DNA from: Bacillota bacterium
GTDB lineage: Bacteria > Bacillota > Clostridia > Lachnospirales > Lachnospiraceae
Assembly (NCBI GenBank): GCA_023398615.1
Contig: JAEWSD010000022.1
Location: 1 to 64,000 of the forward strand
Length of the DNA stretch: 64,000 nt
Direction of reading: 5' to 3'
Positions 11,016 to 18,962 of the stretch are shown here, one piece after another; the stretch's first letter is position 1; every line of letters starts with the position of its first letter. The notes beneath the pieces were generated by a model. That model worked only from the letters and a program-made list of their open reading frames with translations. It was not told the DNA's origin and did not search any database. The translations under genes were made by a program, and so were the position numbers.

Positions 11016-11054
11016 CTTTACAAATTCTTTACATTACAAAAATACCGGTATAAC
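11016..11054 (+). promoter_or_regulatory. Candidate Pho box and promoter of the pst operon
   Basis: CTTTACA at 11016-11022 is repeated after AATT at 11027-11033: two 7-bp direct repeats in an 11-bp period, the layout of PhoB/PhoP binding sites. A -10-like TATAAC follows at 11049-11054 (a second candidate, TATAAA, at 11063). No good -35 box is present, as expected for an activator-dependent promoter. Confidence 0.5.
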
Positions 11055-11131
11055 AATTCGGGTATAAAATTCATTTCGTAAGATGAACAGAAAAAAATCA
11101 GCGGGGGAACCCATAATTCAGGAGGAATATT

Positions 11132-12076
11132 ATGAGAAGAGCAAGAAAGATAACAGGTATACTTTTAATGATTGCCATGTTCGCAATATTAGGCGGCTGT
11201 TCAAAAGGCAGTGATTCGAACGATACAAATGCTGCGAATGCCACGAACCCTACGGAAGCACCGGCAGTTCAGGATAATAATGAATCGGCGGAGGCACCTC
11301 AGGATAATACAGATGCGGCAGAGGGAAGCGAGGATCTTGCAGGTACAATTACGATTACAGGATCGACTTCCGTAGAAAAGATCTTAAACGATATGATAGA
11401 TGAATTCACAGCGTTAAATCCGGATGTAACGATTAACTATACCGGTACCGGTTCATCCGCAGGTATATCCGATACACTGGCAGGAGCCAATGACATTGGT
11501 GCTTCCTCAAGAAATCTTAAGGAAGAAGAAAAGGTAGACGGCCTTAATGTAGTAACCTTTGCATATGACGGTATTGCAATAGCAGTAAATCCGGCAAATC
11601 CGTTAGCCGATATTTCGATTGAGGATCTGGCTAAAATCTACAGCGGTGAGATAACCAACTGGAAGGATGTTGGCGGTAATGATGCAGATATCATAGTGGT
11701 ATCAAGGGAAGGTGCTTCCGGAACACGCAGTGCTTTCGAAGAGTTAATCGGGCTGGAGGATGCAGGCGGCTTAGTGGAGTCCTCAACCGTAGTAGAAGGA
11801 AACGGTAACATACAGGCAGCTGTCGCAGGCAATGAGAATGCAATCGGTTATGTATCATTTTCCTATATTGATGATTCGGTAAAGGGATTAACCGTAGGCG
11901 GTGTCGAAGCTACGGCGGCAAACGCGAAATCCGGTACCTACAGTTTATCAAGACCGTTCCTCTTTATCTACATGGAAGCGGATGCATCTCCTATTACAAA
12001 AGCATTTGTTGATTATTCGTTAAGTGATGACGGCCAGGCATTTGTAGAGGAACACGGAGGCATAAAGATCGATTAA
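11132..12076 (+). CDS. pstS: Phosphate ABC transporter, substrate-binding lipoprotein PstS
   Basis: A 314-residue extracellular phosphate-binding lipoprotein of the high-affinity Pst importer. The signal peptide ends in the lipobox ILGGC, so C23 becomes the lipid-anchored first residue; a low-complexity Asn/Ala/Glu linker follows. The PstS fold shows ITITGSTSVEKILNDMIDEF, the phosphate-binding GTGSSAGI loop and SREGASGTRSAFEEL, all diagnostic. It is the first gene of a compact operon: its TAA shares one base with the pstC ATG. The direct CTTTACA repeats upstream suggest induction by phosphate limitation via the PhoB-type regulator encoded 3.7 kb downstream. Confidence 0.96.
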   Translation: MRRARKITGILLMIAMFAILGGCSKGSDSNDTNAANATNPTEAPAVQDNNESAEAPQDNTDAAEGSEDLAGTITITGSTSVEKILNDMIDEFTALNPDVTINYTGTGSSAGISDTLAGANDIGASSRNLKEEEKVDGLNVVTFAYDGIAIAVNPANPLADISIEDLAKIYSGEITNWKDVGGNDADIIVVSREGASGTRSAFEELIGLEDAGGLVESSTVVEGNGNIQAAVAGNENAIGYVSFSYIDDSVKGLTVGGVEATAANAKSGTYSLSRPFLFIYMEADASPITKAFVDYSLSDDGQAFVEEHGGIKID

Positions 12077-13053
12077 TGAATGGAAACGCATACGTCGAAA
12101 ATAAACTAGAAAGTCAAAAAAATTATAAGGAAACGGCAGGTGTAAAATATCCGAAGCGCAGCTTCGGATATTCTGCCGGTTTTCCGGCACGGGTCATTCA
12201 GACAATATTCCTGCTGTGTGCTCTGGTCAGCGTGCTCAGCGTAATAGCTATTGTTGTATTCGTCTTTTCTAAAGGGTTAAAGCCTTTCTTTGGAGAGGAT
12301 GCATACAGCTTTCTGCGTTTTATAACAGGTATGAAATGGGACCCGAATAATAATGTATACGGTGTATTCTATATGATAGCAGGCTCTCTGCTTGCTACCT
12401 TTGGAGCAATCCTGCTTGGGGTTCCTATCGGATTATTAACGGCGGTATATATAGCGGAAATGGCTCCGAAAAAGATCGTGCTGATTATAAAACCGGCAAT
12501 AGAACTGCTTGCCGGGATTCCGTCCGTCATTTACGGTGCCTTTGGGCTGGGTGTTATCGTGCCGCTTATCAATGAGGTATCACCGACCGGACAGGGCGAG
12601 TCCCTGCTGGCAGTTATCTGCGTCCTGACAATTATGATTCTGCCGACTATAATTTCTCTTAGTGAAAGCAGTATCCGGGCGGTTCCCGGATCCTATCGGG
12701 AGGCTTCCCTTGGTCTGGGTGCGTCGAAAACGCAGACCATCTTTAAAACCGTAATACCGGCAGCCCGTTCCGGGGTACTGACGGCGACGGTACTGGGTAT
12801 TGGAAGGGCAATCGGAGAGACGATGGCCGTCATGATGATCGCCGGAAATAATATAGGCGGGCTGCCTAAAAGCATTTGGGATAAAGTACGTCCGCTGACA
12901 ACGAATATATCGATGGAGATGGGTTATGCATCCGGAAGGCATCAGGATATGCTCTTTGCAACGGGTGTAATTCTATTTGTCTTCATCATGTTTATCAATA
13001 TCACACTAATAAAGCTGACAGGCAAATTAGGCGACCAGAGTTCTAAACACTGA
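12076..13053 (+). CDS. pstC: Phosphate ABC transporter permease PstC
   Basis: A 325-residue inner component of the Pst importer. After a cytoplasmic N-terminus of about 40 residues come six membrane helices. The coupling region that contacts PstB is visible as SIRAVPGSYREASLGLGASK, and the GIPSVIYGAFGLGVIVPL and GRAIGETMAVMMIAGN segments are typical of PstC. The ATG overlaps the pstS stop by one base, so translation is coupled. pstA follows after 14 bp. Length is within the family range; nothing odd is seen. Confidence 0.95.
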   Translation: MNGNAYVENKLESQKNYKETAGVKYPKRSFGYSAGFPARVIQTIFLLCALVSVLSVIAIVVFVFSKGLKPFFGEDAYSFLRFITGMKWDPNNNVYGVFYMIAGSLLATFGAILLGVPIGLLTAVYIAEMAPKKIVLIIKPAIELLAGIPSVIYGAFGLGVIVPLINEVSPTGQGESLLAVICVLTIMILPTIISLSESSIRAVPGSYREASLGLGASKTQTIFKTVIPAARSGVLTATVLGIGRAIGETMAVMMIAGNNIGGLPKSIWDKVRPLTTNISMEMGYASGRHQDMLFATGVILFVFIMFINITLIKLTGKLGDQSSKH

Positions 13054-13067
13054 AATGGGGGCCCATT

Positions 13068-14222
13068 ATGAATAAAGAAACCGCAAAAAGAAGAAAACTG
13101 AAGGACGGAATACTGCAAAGCCTCATATATTTATCTACCGTATTGACTCTGGCGATTCTGGGAGTAATTATAGTCTTCCTCCTTTACAGGGGCATACCGG
13201 GTATCAATATGGAGTTTCTGACAAGGCCGTGGGACGATAATACAACCTTTGTCAATACCGGCCGCGGGCAGGCGGTTAAGGAAAGCAGTGATGACGCTTA
13301 TGTCCCGTCTTTGGGGATAACGCTTGCCGAGAAGGACGGTGATATCGTTATTTCGGAAGTAGATAAGGATTCACCGGTATTAAAAGCTCAGAATATGAAA
13401 AACAGAGAATACGCCCTTAAAAAGCAGGATATCATAAAGAAAGCGGACAGCACAAATCTTAATGATATGACAGCGGCGGAAGCTGCACAGCTGCTGAATG
13501 AAGGTTCGGGAAGCATCAGGCTTAAGGTGACAAGGCCGGGCGGCGGTATTATCCCGATGCTGGTATCTACAATCTATATCATCCTTTTATCCTTAATCAT
13601 AGCAGCACCTGTCGGAATCTGCGCGGCAATCTATCTGAATGAATATGCGAAGCCGGGAAGGGTTCTGAGAACGATCCGGTTTGCCATCCAGAATCTTGCC
13701 GGAATTCCGTCTATTATATACGGATTATTCGGTATGCTGGTTTTTGTCCAGATTCTGAAGATGCAGTATTCCATCCTGGCAGGCTCCTTAACCTTAAGCA
13801 TTCTGCTGCTTCCGACTATTATTTCAACGACCGAGGAAGCGTTAAAGGAAATACCGAACGCATACCGGGAATCTTCCCTGGGGCTAGGTGCCACAAAGCT
13901 GCAGACAATAGCCAAGATCATACTCCCGGGTGCGATACCGGGAATACTGGTAGCCATAATATTAAGTATCGGAAGAATAGTAGGGGAATCGGCCGCATTA
14001 ATCTGGACGGCAGGAACGGTTGCCCAGATACCGGGTGCACTGGTAGGAAGTGAAGCGGGTGCCGCAACACTGACGACGAAGATGTACTGGCTTATCAAAG
14101 AAACGGCGGATCTGGATACGGCCAGTTCGATTGCAGTGGTCCTGCTGGTAATGATTATTGCTTTAAATCTGATATCCAAGCTTATCACACGCAGCTTTTT
14201 AAGAAAAAGGGGTAATTATTAA
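13068..14222 (+). CDS. pstA: Phosphate ABC transporter permease PstA with a PDZ-like extracytoplasmic insert
   Basis: The second membrane subunit of the Pst importer: QNLAGIPSIIYGLFGMLVF and the coupling segment EIPNAYRESSLGLGATK are clear. At 384 residues it is about 90 longer than most PstA proteins. The extra part lies between helix 1 (about residues 18-42) and helix 2 (about 160), outside the cell. Residues about 79-157 read like a PDZ domain: an LGITL carboxylate-loop-like start, IVISEVDKDSPVLKAQ, LKKQDIIKKADSTNLNDM, AAEAAQLLNEGSGSIRLKV and a final TRPGG. This could recognise the C-terminus of PstS or another envelope protein; that is inference. The rest of the permease looks intact and the gene sits between pstC and pstB. 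Confidence 0.9.
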   Translation: MNKETAKRRKLKDGILQSLIYLSTVLTLAILGVIIVFLLYRGIPGINMEFLTRPWDDNTTFVNTGRGQAVKESSDDAYVPSLGITLAEKDGDIVISEVDKDSPVLKAQNMKNREYALKKQDIIKKADSTNLNDMTAAEAAQLLNEGSGSIRLKVTRPGGGIIPMLVSTIYIILLSLIIAAPVGICAAIYLNEYAKPGRVLRTIRFAIQNLAGIPSIIYGLFGMLVFVQILKMQYSILAGSLTLSILLLPTIISTTEEALKEIPNAYRESSLGLGATKLQTIAKIILPGAIPGILVAIILSIGRIVGESAALIWTAGTVAQIPGALVGSEAGAATLTTKMYWLIKETADLDTASSIAVVLLVMIIALNLISKLITRSFLRKRGNY

Positions 14223-14269
14223 AGCAATGGCGGAATAATTTACAGGACAAATAAGCAGGAGGAAAGTAA

Positions 14270-15028
14270 GTGAGTGATATAGTAAAATTCAGTGTAAAAG
14301 AGTTAGACCTGTTCTATGGTAATTTCCAGGCACTTAAAAACATAAATATGAATATTAACAAGGAAAAGATTACTGCTTTTATCGGCCCGTCCGGATGCGG
14401 TAAATCTACCTTCCTGAAGACGATAAACAGAATGAATGACCTTGTGGAGGGGGTAACGATTAACGGAAGTGTAACGATGGACGGTATTGATATCTATCGG
14501 GACATGGATGCGATAACACTCCGAACAAGGGTAGGCATGGTATTCCAGCAGCCGAACCCTTTTCCGATGAGCATTTATGATAACGTGGCCTATGGGCCGA
14601 GGGTGCATGGGATACGCAAGAAGAACGCATTGGACGAAATTGTGGAAAAGTCCTTAAAGCAGGCTGCAATCTGGGAAGAAGTCAAGGATAAATTAAAGAA
14701 AAGTGCTCTGGCGGTATCCGGCGGCCAGCAGCAGAGAGTCTGTATAGCCAGAACTCTTGCCATTGAACCGGAGGTTATCCTGATGGATGAGCCGACCTCT
14801 GCCCTTGATCCCATCTCAACATTAAAAATTGAGGATCTTGCAACGGAGCTTAAGAAATACTATACTATTATTATAGTAACCCATAACATGCAGCAGGCAG
14901 GAAGAATCTCGGACAGGACAGCATTCTTCTTAAACGGGGAAGTAATTGAATACGGTGATACGGATCAGATTTTTAATAATCCGAAGAACAGGAAGACTGA
15001 GGACTATATTACCGGAAGATTTGGTTGA
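14270..15028 (+). CDS. pstB: Phosphate ABC transporter ATP-binding protein PstB
   Basis: A 252-residue ATPase that powers phosphate import. Walker A is GPSGCGKST, the Q-loop is [16 protein letters not shown] (the PNPFP run is specific to PstB), the signature is [10 protein letters not shown] and Walker B is [12 protein letters not shown], followed by the switch histidine in VTHNMQQA. Translation starts at GTG 14270, placed by AGGAGG at 14258-14263. It lies 47 bp after pstA. Besides transport, PstB in this family helps relay the phosphate state to PhoU and PhoR. A TATAAT box at 15058-15063 just downstream might start extra phoU-phoB-phoR transcripts, but no -35 box is well spaced for it. Confidence 0.97.
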   Translation: MSDIVKFSVKELDLFYGNFQALKNINMNINKEKITAFIGPSGCGKSTFLKTINRMNDLVEGVTINGSVTMDGIDIYRDMDAITLRTRVGMVFQQPNPFPMSIYDNVAYGPRVHGIRKKNALDEIVEKSLKQAAIWEEVKDKLKKSALAVSGGQQQRVCIARTLAIEPEVILMDEPTSALDPISTLKIEDLATELKKYYTIIIVTHNMQQAGRISDRTAFFLNGEVIEYGDTDQIFNNPKNRKTEDYITGRFG

Positions 15029-15110
15029 CAAGATACTTGAAAACAAAAAGAAAACTGTATAATATATTATTAACAGTTCCATTATCAGGCAGATGGGAGT
15101 TGGAAGAAAG

Positions 15111-15758
15111 ATGAGACAAAGTTTCATTGCGCAGCTGGAAGAATTAAACCAGCATGTCATTAAAATGGGAAGTCTATTGGAACAGTCTACAAATGAAATG
15201 ATAAAAGCATTAGAAAGCCTTGATGTCGAGAAATCCGAAAGAATCATAGCAAGAGATGACGATATCGATCTGCTGGAACAGCATATAGAAAGGGAATGCA
15301 TTAATATACTGGCGAAGCAGCAGCCGTTGGCCGGTGATTTGAGAAAGATCACCTCCATAATGAAAATCATTACGGATATCGAGAGAATTGCGGATCAATG
15401 TGCCGATATCTCGGAATATATCATCAAGCTGAACAGAATGCCGAAGATAAAAACACCGCTGTATCTTTACGAAATGATCGACTCGATGAAGCAGATGGTA
15501 ATGGATACGATTGACAGCTTTGTGGAGGCCGATTTGCTGAAAGCGTCCGGAGTCATTTCGGCGGATGATGCGGTAGACGGTTATTTTGAAAGGATTACGC
15601 AGGAATTATCGAAAACGATGCAGTCGGACCCTGCTATGGTTCCGCAGTGCATCTGTTATCTTATGATAATCAAGTATCTGGAGAGAATGGCGGATCATGC
15701 TACCAATATAGCGGAATGGATCACATTTATTATAACGGGGGATTTGGCGCTTGGGTGA
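15111..15758 (+). CDS. phoU: Phosphate signalling protein PhoU
   Basis: A 215-residue all-helical protein with two PhoU three-helix bundles. Metal-binding E/DxxxD-type motifs are seen in KIITDIERIADQCADI and LMIIKYLERMADHATNIAEW, one per repeat. PhoU connects the Pst transporter with the PhoR kinase and keeps the Pho response off when phosphate is plentiful. The frame opens at ATG 15093, but ATG 15111 (MRQSFIAQLEEL) is the usual PhoU start and has a purine-rich GGAAGAAAG directly upstream, so I prefer it. The gene sits between pstB and phoB, as expected for a complete Pho signalling locus. Confidence 0.94.
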   Translation: MRQSFIAQLEELNQHVIKMGSLLEQSTNEMIKALESLDVEKSERIIARDDDIDLLEQHIERECINILAKQQPLAGDLRKITSIMKIITDIERIADQCADISEYIIKLNRMPKIKTPLYLYEMIDSMKQMVMDTIDSFVEADLLKASGVISADDAVDGYFERITQELSKTMQSDPAMVPQCICYLMIIKYLERMADHATNIAEWITFIITGDLALG

Positions 15759-15786
15759 TGACCCTTCCAAGGGATAAGGAGAATTC

Positions 15787-16509
15787 ATGAAGACAGTATT
15801 AGCTGTGGATGACGAAGTTCATATACTGGAATTGCTTTCCTATAATCTGGAGCATAACGGGTATCGTGTCGTGAAGGCCGAGACGGGCGAGGAAGCCCTG
15901 GAAATGCTGGAGAACGAGAAGATCGATGTGGTCTTGTTAGACTGGATGCTGCCCGGCATAGACGGAATTGAAGTATTAAAGAGAATCCGGGCAAGCAAGG
16001 CCTTGTGCGGCCTTCCGGTTATCCTGCTTACCGCAAAGGGAGATGAAATCAGTAAGGTAGTCGGGCTTGAGATAGGTTCCGATGATTATCTTGTGAAGCC
16101 CTTTGGCGTGCATGAGCTTTTAGCCAGGATTAAGGCACTTTTGCGCAGAAGCGAGGGCAGTTATGAGTCGAAAGACTCTAAGGAAACGGCAAGGGAAGAT
16201 ACGGACAGGGAAGAAATCCTTACGGCAGGGAACCTTGTAATCAACCGGGCAAGAAGAACGGTAACGGCGGAAGGAGTACCGATAGAACTGTCCTATAAGG
16301 AATTTGAACTGCTGTACCTGCTGGCCAAAAACAGAGGTATCGTATTTACCAGGGATAATCTGCTGGAGAAAATCTGGGGATATGATTATGTCGGGGAAAC
16401 CAGGACCGTGGATGTACACATCAGCAATTTAAGAAAGAAGATAGAACAGGATGAAAGCAAGCCTGTTTATATAAAGACGGTCAGAGGTATGGGATATAAA
16501 TTTGCGTAA
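15787..16509 (+). CDS. phoB: Phosphate response regulator, PhoB/PhoP type (OmpR family)
   Basis: A 240-residue response regulator. The receiver domain has the acidic pair D8-D9, phospho-acceptor D52 in LLDWMLPGIDG, the switch threonine in ILLTAKGD and lysine in YLVKPFG. The C-terminal winged helix ends with WGYDYVGETRTVDVHISNLR and IKTVRGMGYKF, typical of the OmpR/PhoB group. When phosphorylated by the kinase encoded next, it should bind Pho boxes such as the one proposed before pstS. It starts 28 bp after phoU with a weak AAGGAG. The name rests on gene order; the domain alone does not separate PhoB from PhoP or WalR. Confidence 0.92.
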   Translation: MKTVLAVDDEVHILELLSYNLEHNGYRVVKAETGEEALEMLENEKIDVVLLDWMLPGIDGIEVLKRIRASKALCGLPVILLTAKGDEISKVVGLEIGSDDYLVKPFGVHELLARIKALLRRSEGSYESKDSKETAREDTDREEILTAGNLVINRARRTVTAEGVPIELSYKEFELLYLLAKNRGIVFTRDNLLEKIWGYDYVGETRTVDVHISNLRKKIEQDESKPVYIKTVRGMGYKFA

Positions 16510-16523
16510 AGGGAGAGCTCCAA

Positions 16524-18275
16524 ATGCAAAAAAAATTATTCTTAAGTTATTCGGTAATTATTTTACTGGCAATGGGTATCTCGGTATTCATCTTTTGGAG
16601 TAAGGGGTATAGCTATATCTATCATCAGAGCCAGAATTACTATCTGACACAGGCAAAATTAGTGGCAGATATTTTTTTACAGGAGGATTTCGAAAGCCGT
16701 GAGGATTACCACGAATTTGTACGTGAATATGCCGCTAAATACGATGTCAGGATTACAATTATAGACAGCAGCGGTCAGGTGTATGCCGATTCCATTACGG
16801 ATGAGCCGCTTGAGAACCATGCGGGCCGGGAAGAGGTTAAGCGTGCCTTAAAGGGTGAGAGTGTTACGGTAAACCGCTTTTCGAAGACTACAAGGCAGCA
16901 GTACTCCTATAGTGCTGTCCCGGTAAAGAGTAAGGACTTTAATGGGGTGCTGAGGGTTTCACTGCCGCTTTCCGAGATAAAATCACTGAATGATGAACTG
17001 GTCAAATCCATCCTCTATTCCATCATCTTTGCTTTTATACTGGCTATGCTGGCGGCTTTTATTTTTATGGAGCTGTTATCAAAGCCGATTAACGATGTGA
17101 CCCGAGCCGCGGTCCGTATATCGGAGGGTGAGCTTGGCACAAAGATATATACAAGGGAGAAGCACCAGATCGGGAAGCTTGCGGGAGCCTTTAATACGAT
17201 GTCTGTCACTCTTAAGAATACTGTGGATAGCATGACTCAAAGGAATGCCGAGCTGGAAGCAATGCTTAGCAGCATGACTGCCGGTGTCATCGCCATTGAT
17301 GATTTGAATGAGGTTTTGCTTTATAATAAGGCATTCCTGGATATCACGAAAATGGCCGGCCGTGATATAAAGGGACAGTCCTTGTATAATATATTCCGCA
17401 ATGCCGCCGTATTTGATGCGATCGATTATGTACGGGAATATAATGCCAGTGTTATGAAAGAAGGCATACTTTCCAACGAGGGCTACCGCAGTATCCGTGT
17501 AACGGCGGCGCCTCTTAGCAGGGACGGGGAAAAGTGGTTTGGCGTACTGTTGATCCTGGAAGATATCACGCAGATGAAAAAGCTTGAAACAATGCGCAGC
17601 GATTTCGTATCCAATGTGACTCATGAGCTTAAGACTCCGCTTACCTCCATACGAGGATTCATCGATACCTTGAAGAACGGAGCCATCCGGGACGAGGCGG
17701 TTGCCAACAGGTTTCTTGATATCATCGATATTGAGGCGGAACGGCTCTACAGTTTGATACAGGATATATTGCTCCTGTCCGAGATCGAATCTAAAAAGGA
17801 TTATGAGATAACGGCCTGTGATATTAACGAATGTGCCGGTGAAGTCATAGAACTGTTAAAACCTAAGCTGCCGGAGAATGTGGAACTGCTCTTTCATCCG
17901 GAGCCGTATGTAAGGCCGTTTTATTGCAGCCGGGACCGGATAAAGCAGCTGCTCATCAACCTTTTGGATAATGCGATGAAGTATACGGAGGAAGGCACAA
18001 TAACCCTTGTATGCAGGGAAGAGGACAGCAAGCTGGTAATTAACGTTAAGGATACCGGCATTGGGATAGAACGGGAATATTTATCCAGGATATTCGAACG
18101 CTTCTACCGGGTAGACAAAGGCCGTTCGCGCAAGCAGGGCGGAACGGGACTTGGCCTTTCTATCGTCAAGCATATCGTGGAGCTGTATAACGGCAGCATC
18201 CATGTAGACAGTGAGCCGGGTACCGGAACGGAATTTGAGATACGTCTGCCGTATAAGGAGCTTCATAAAGCTTAA
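16524..18275 (+). CDS. phoR: Phosphate sensor histidine kinase, PhoR type
   Basis: A 583-residue membrane kinase: helix 1 (about 4-24), an extracellular sensor loop, helix 2 (about 163-185), a HAMP linker, a PAS domain (about 245-350, LEAMLSSMTAGVIAIDD), a HisKA domain with phospho-acceptor H367 in NVTHELKTPLTSIRGF, and an ATPase domain with N-box LLDNAMKY, G1 DTGIGI and G2 GGTGLGLSIVK. This order is the Gram-positive PhoR pattern. It starts 14 bp after phoB. Its last codons overlap the end of the convergent DUF1461 gene by 4 bp, so no separate terminator is visible between them. Confidence 0.92.
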   Translation: MQKKLFLSYSVIILLAMGISVFIFWSKGYSYIYHQSQNYYLTQAKLVADIFLQEDFESREDYHEFVREYAAKYDVRITIIDSSGQVYADSITDEPLENHAGREEVKRALKGESVTVNRFSKTTRQQYSYSAVPVKSKDFNGVLRVSLPLSEIKSLNDELVKSILYSIIFAFILAMLAAFIFMELLSKPINDVTRAAVRISEGELGTKIYTREKHQIGKLAGAFNTMSVTLKNTVDSMTQRNAELEAMLSSMTAGVIAIDDLNEVLLYNKAFLDITKMAGRDIKGQSLYNIFRNAAVFDAIDYVREYNASVMKEGILSNEGYRSIRVTAAPLSRDGEKWFGVLLILEDITQMKKLETMRSDFVSNVTHELKTPLTSIRGFIDTLKNGAIRDEAVANRFLDIIDIEAERLYSLIQDILLLSEIESKKDYEITACDINECAGEVIELLKPKLPENVELLFHPEPYVRPFYCSRDRIKQLLINLLDNAMKYTEEGTITLVCREEDSKLVINVKDTGIGIEREYLSRIFERFYRVDKGRSRKQGGTGLGLSIVKHIVELYNGSIHVDSEPGTGTEFEIRLPYKELHKA

Positions 18276-18910
18276 ACTCTGCCGGTTCTGTATTTTCTTG
18301 AGAAGAGGTACAGGATTAAGCTGCCTGTCAGGACGGTAAGTATAATCACTATTAACGCATGCAGGAAAAAGGTATCCGGCAGTATGGTTATGACCGGATC
18401 GGTTGCCGGATCGAACAGCCAGTAGTTATTACGGAAGAATATTTTATGGAACAGTACGAAAGTAGCATCAAAATTCAAGGCACATCCGGCGGCGGCCAGG
18501 ACAGGAATCACCAGTACGGAGACGGACGAAACCAGAAGGTAACCGTATTCCTTCCTTTTTGCCTTATACAGGATTATGATGATGCTTAAGAGTATGGTTA
18601 CCGCCGCAATATAGTAAAATGAGACGAAGATGTTCTTTACCTCTTTAAAATGCTGCAGGGCTTCCGGCGAGGAAGGCAGGCTTGGAAACTGCAGGTCCCC
18701 TTTAAAAAATGGGGAGTTGTAGTCGATCAAGGCGTTATAGTTTTCAAGTATGACGTCGGTATCAAGCCCTGAGGTTTGTGCAATATTAAGATGCTTCACA
18801 TCAAAATAGTATACGAATCTGAAATTGACCGCCGCAATAACGCCAACGGATATCAACAGTAGAGTAAATACGATTCCGATCAGTATATCGGTTTTTTTAA
18901 ATTTTTTCAT
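18272..18910 (-). CDS. TIGR01906/DUF1461 integral membrane protein
   Basis: A 212-residue membrane protein with four predicted helices (about 9-29, 93-113, 123-144 and 183-205). It contains the family hallmark FHKIFFRNNYWLFDP followed by ILPDTFF, which marks TIGR01906 (DUF1461), a Firmicutes family of unknown function. The segment between helix 1 and helix 2 faces outside. AGGAG stands before the ATG. The gene lies 52 bp after the end of the PrpR-type regulator on the same strand and may be read from the same transcript, but its role there is unknown. Its 3' end overlaps the convergent phoR by 4 bp. Confidence 0.8.
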   Translation of the reverse strand: MKKFKKTDILIGIVFTLLLISVGVIAAVNFRFVYYFDVKHLNIAQTSGLDTDVILENYNALIDYNSPFFKGDLQFPSLPSSPEALQHFKEVKNIFVSFYYIAAVTILLSIIIILYKAKRKEYGYLLVSSVSVLVIPVLAAAGCALNFDATFVLFHKIFFRNNYWLFDPATDPVITILPDTFFLHALIVIILTVLTGSLILYLFSRKYRTGRV

Positions 18911-18962
18911 ATGGCTCTCCTAATCAGAGTAATTTATTTTTATATTTTATTATAACCAGATA

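Noticed and set aside
15025..15063. TTGACA and TATAAT between pstB and phoU as a promoter
   Set aside because: The two boxes are 27 bp apart, too far for a sigma-A promoter; an alternative TTGAAA gives only 15 bp. It may still be a weak internal start.
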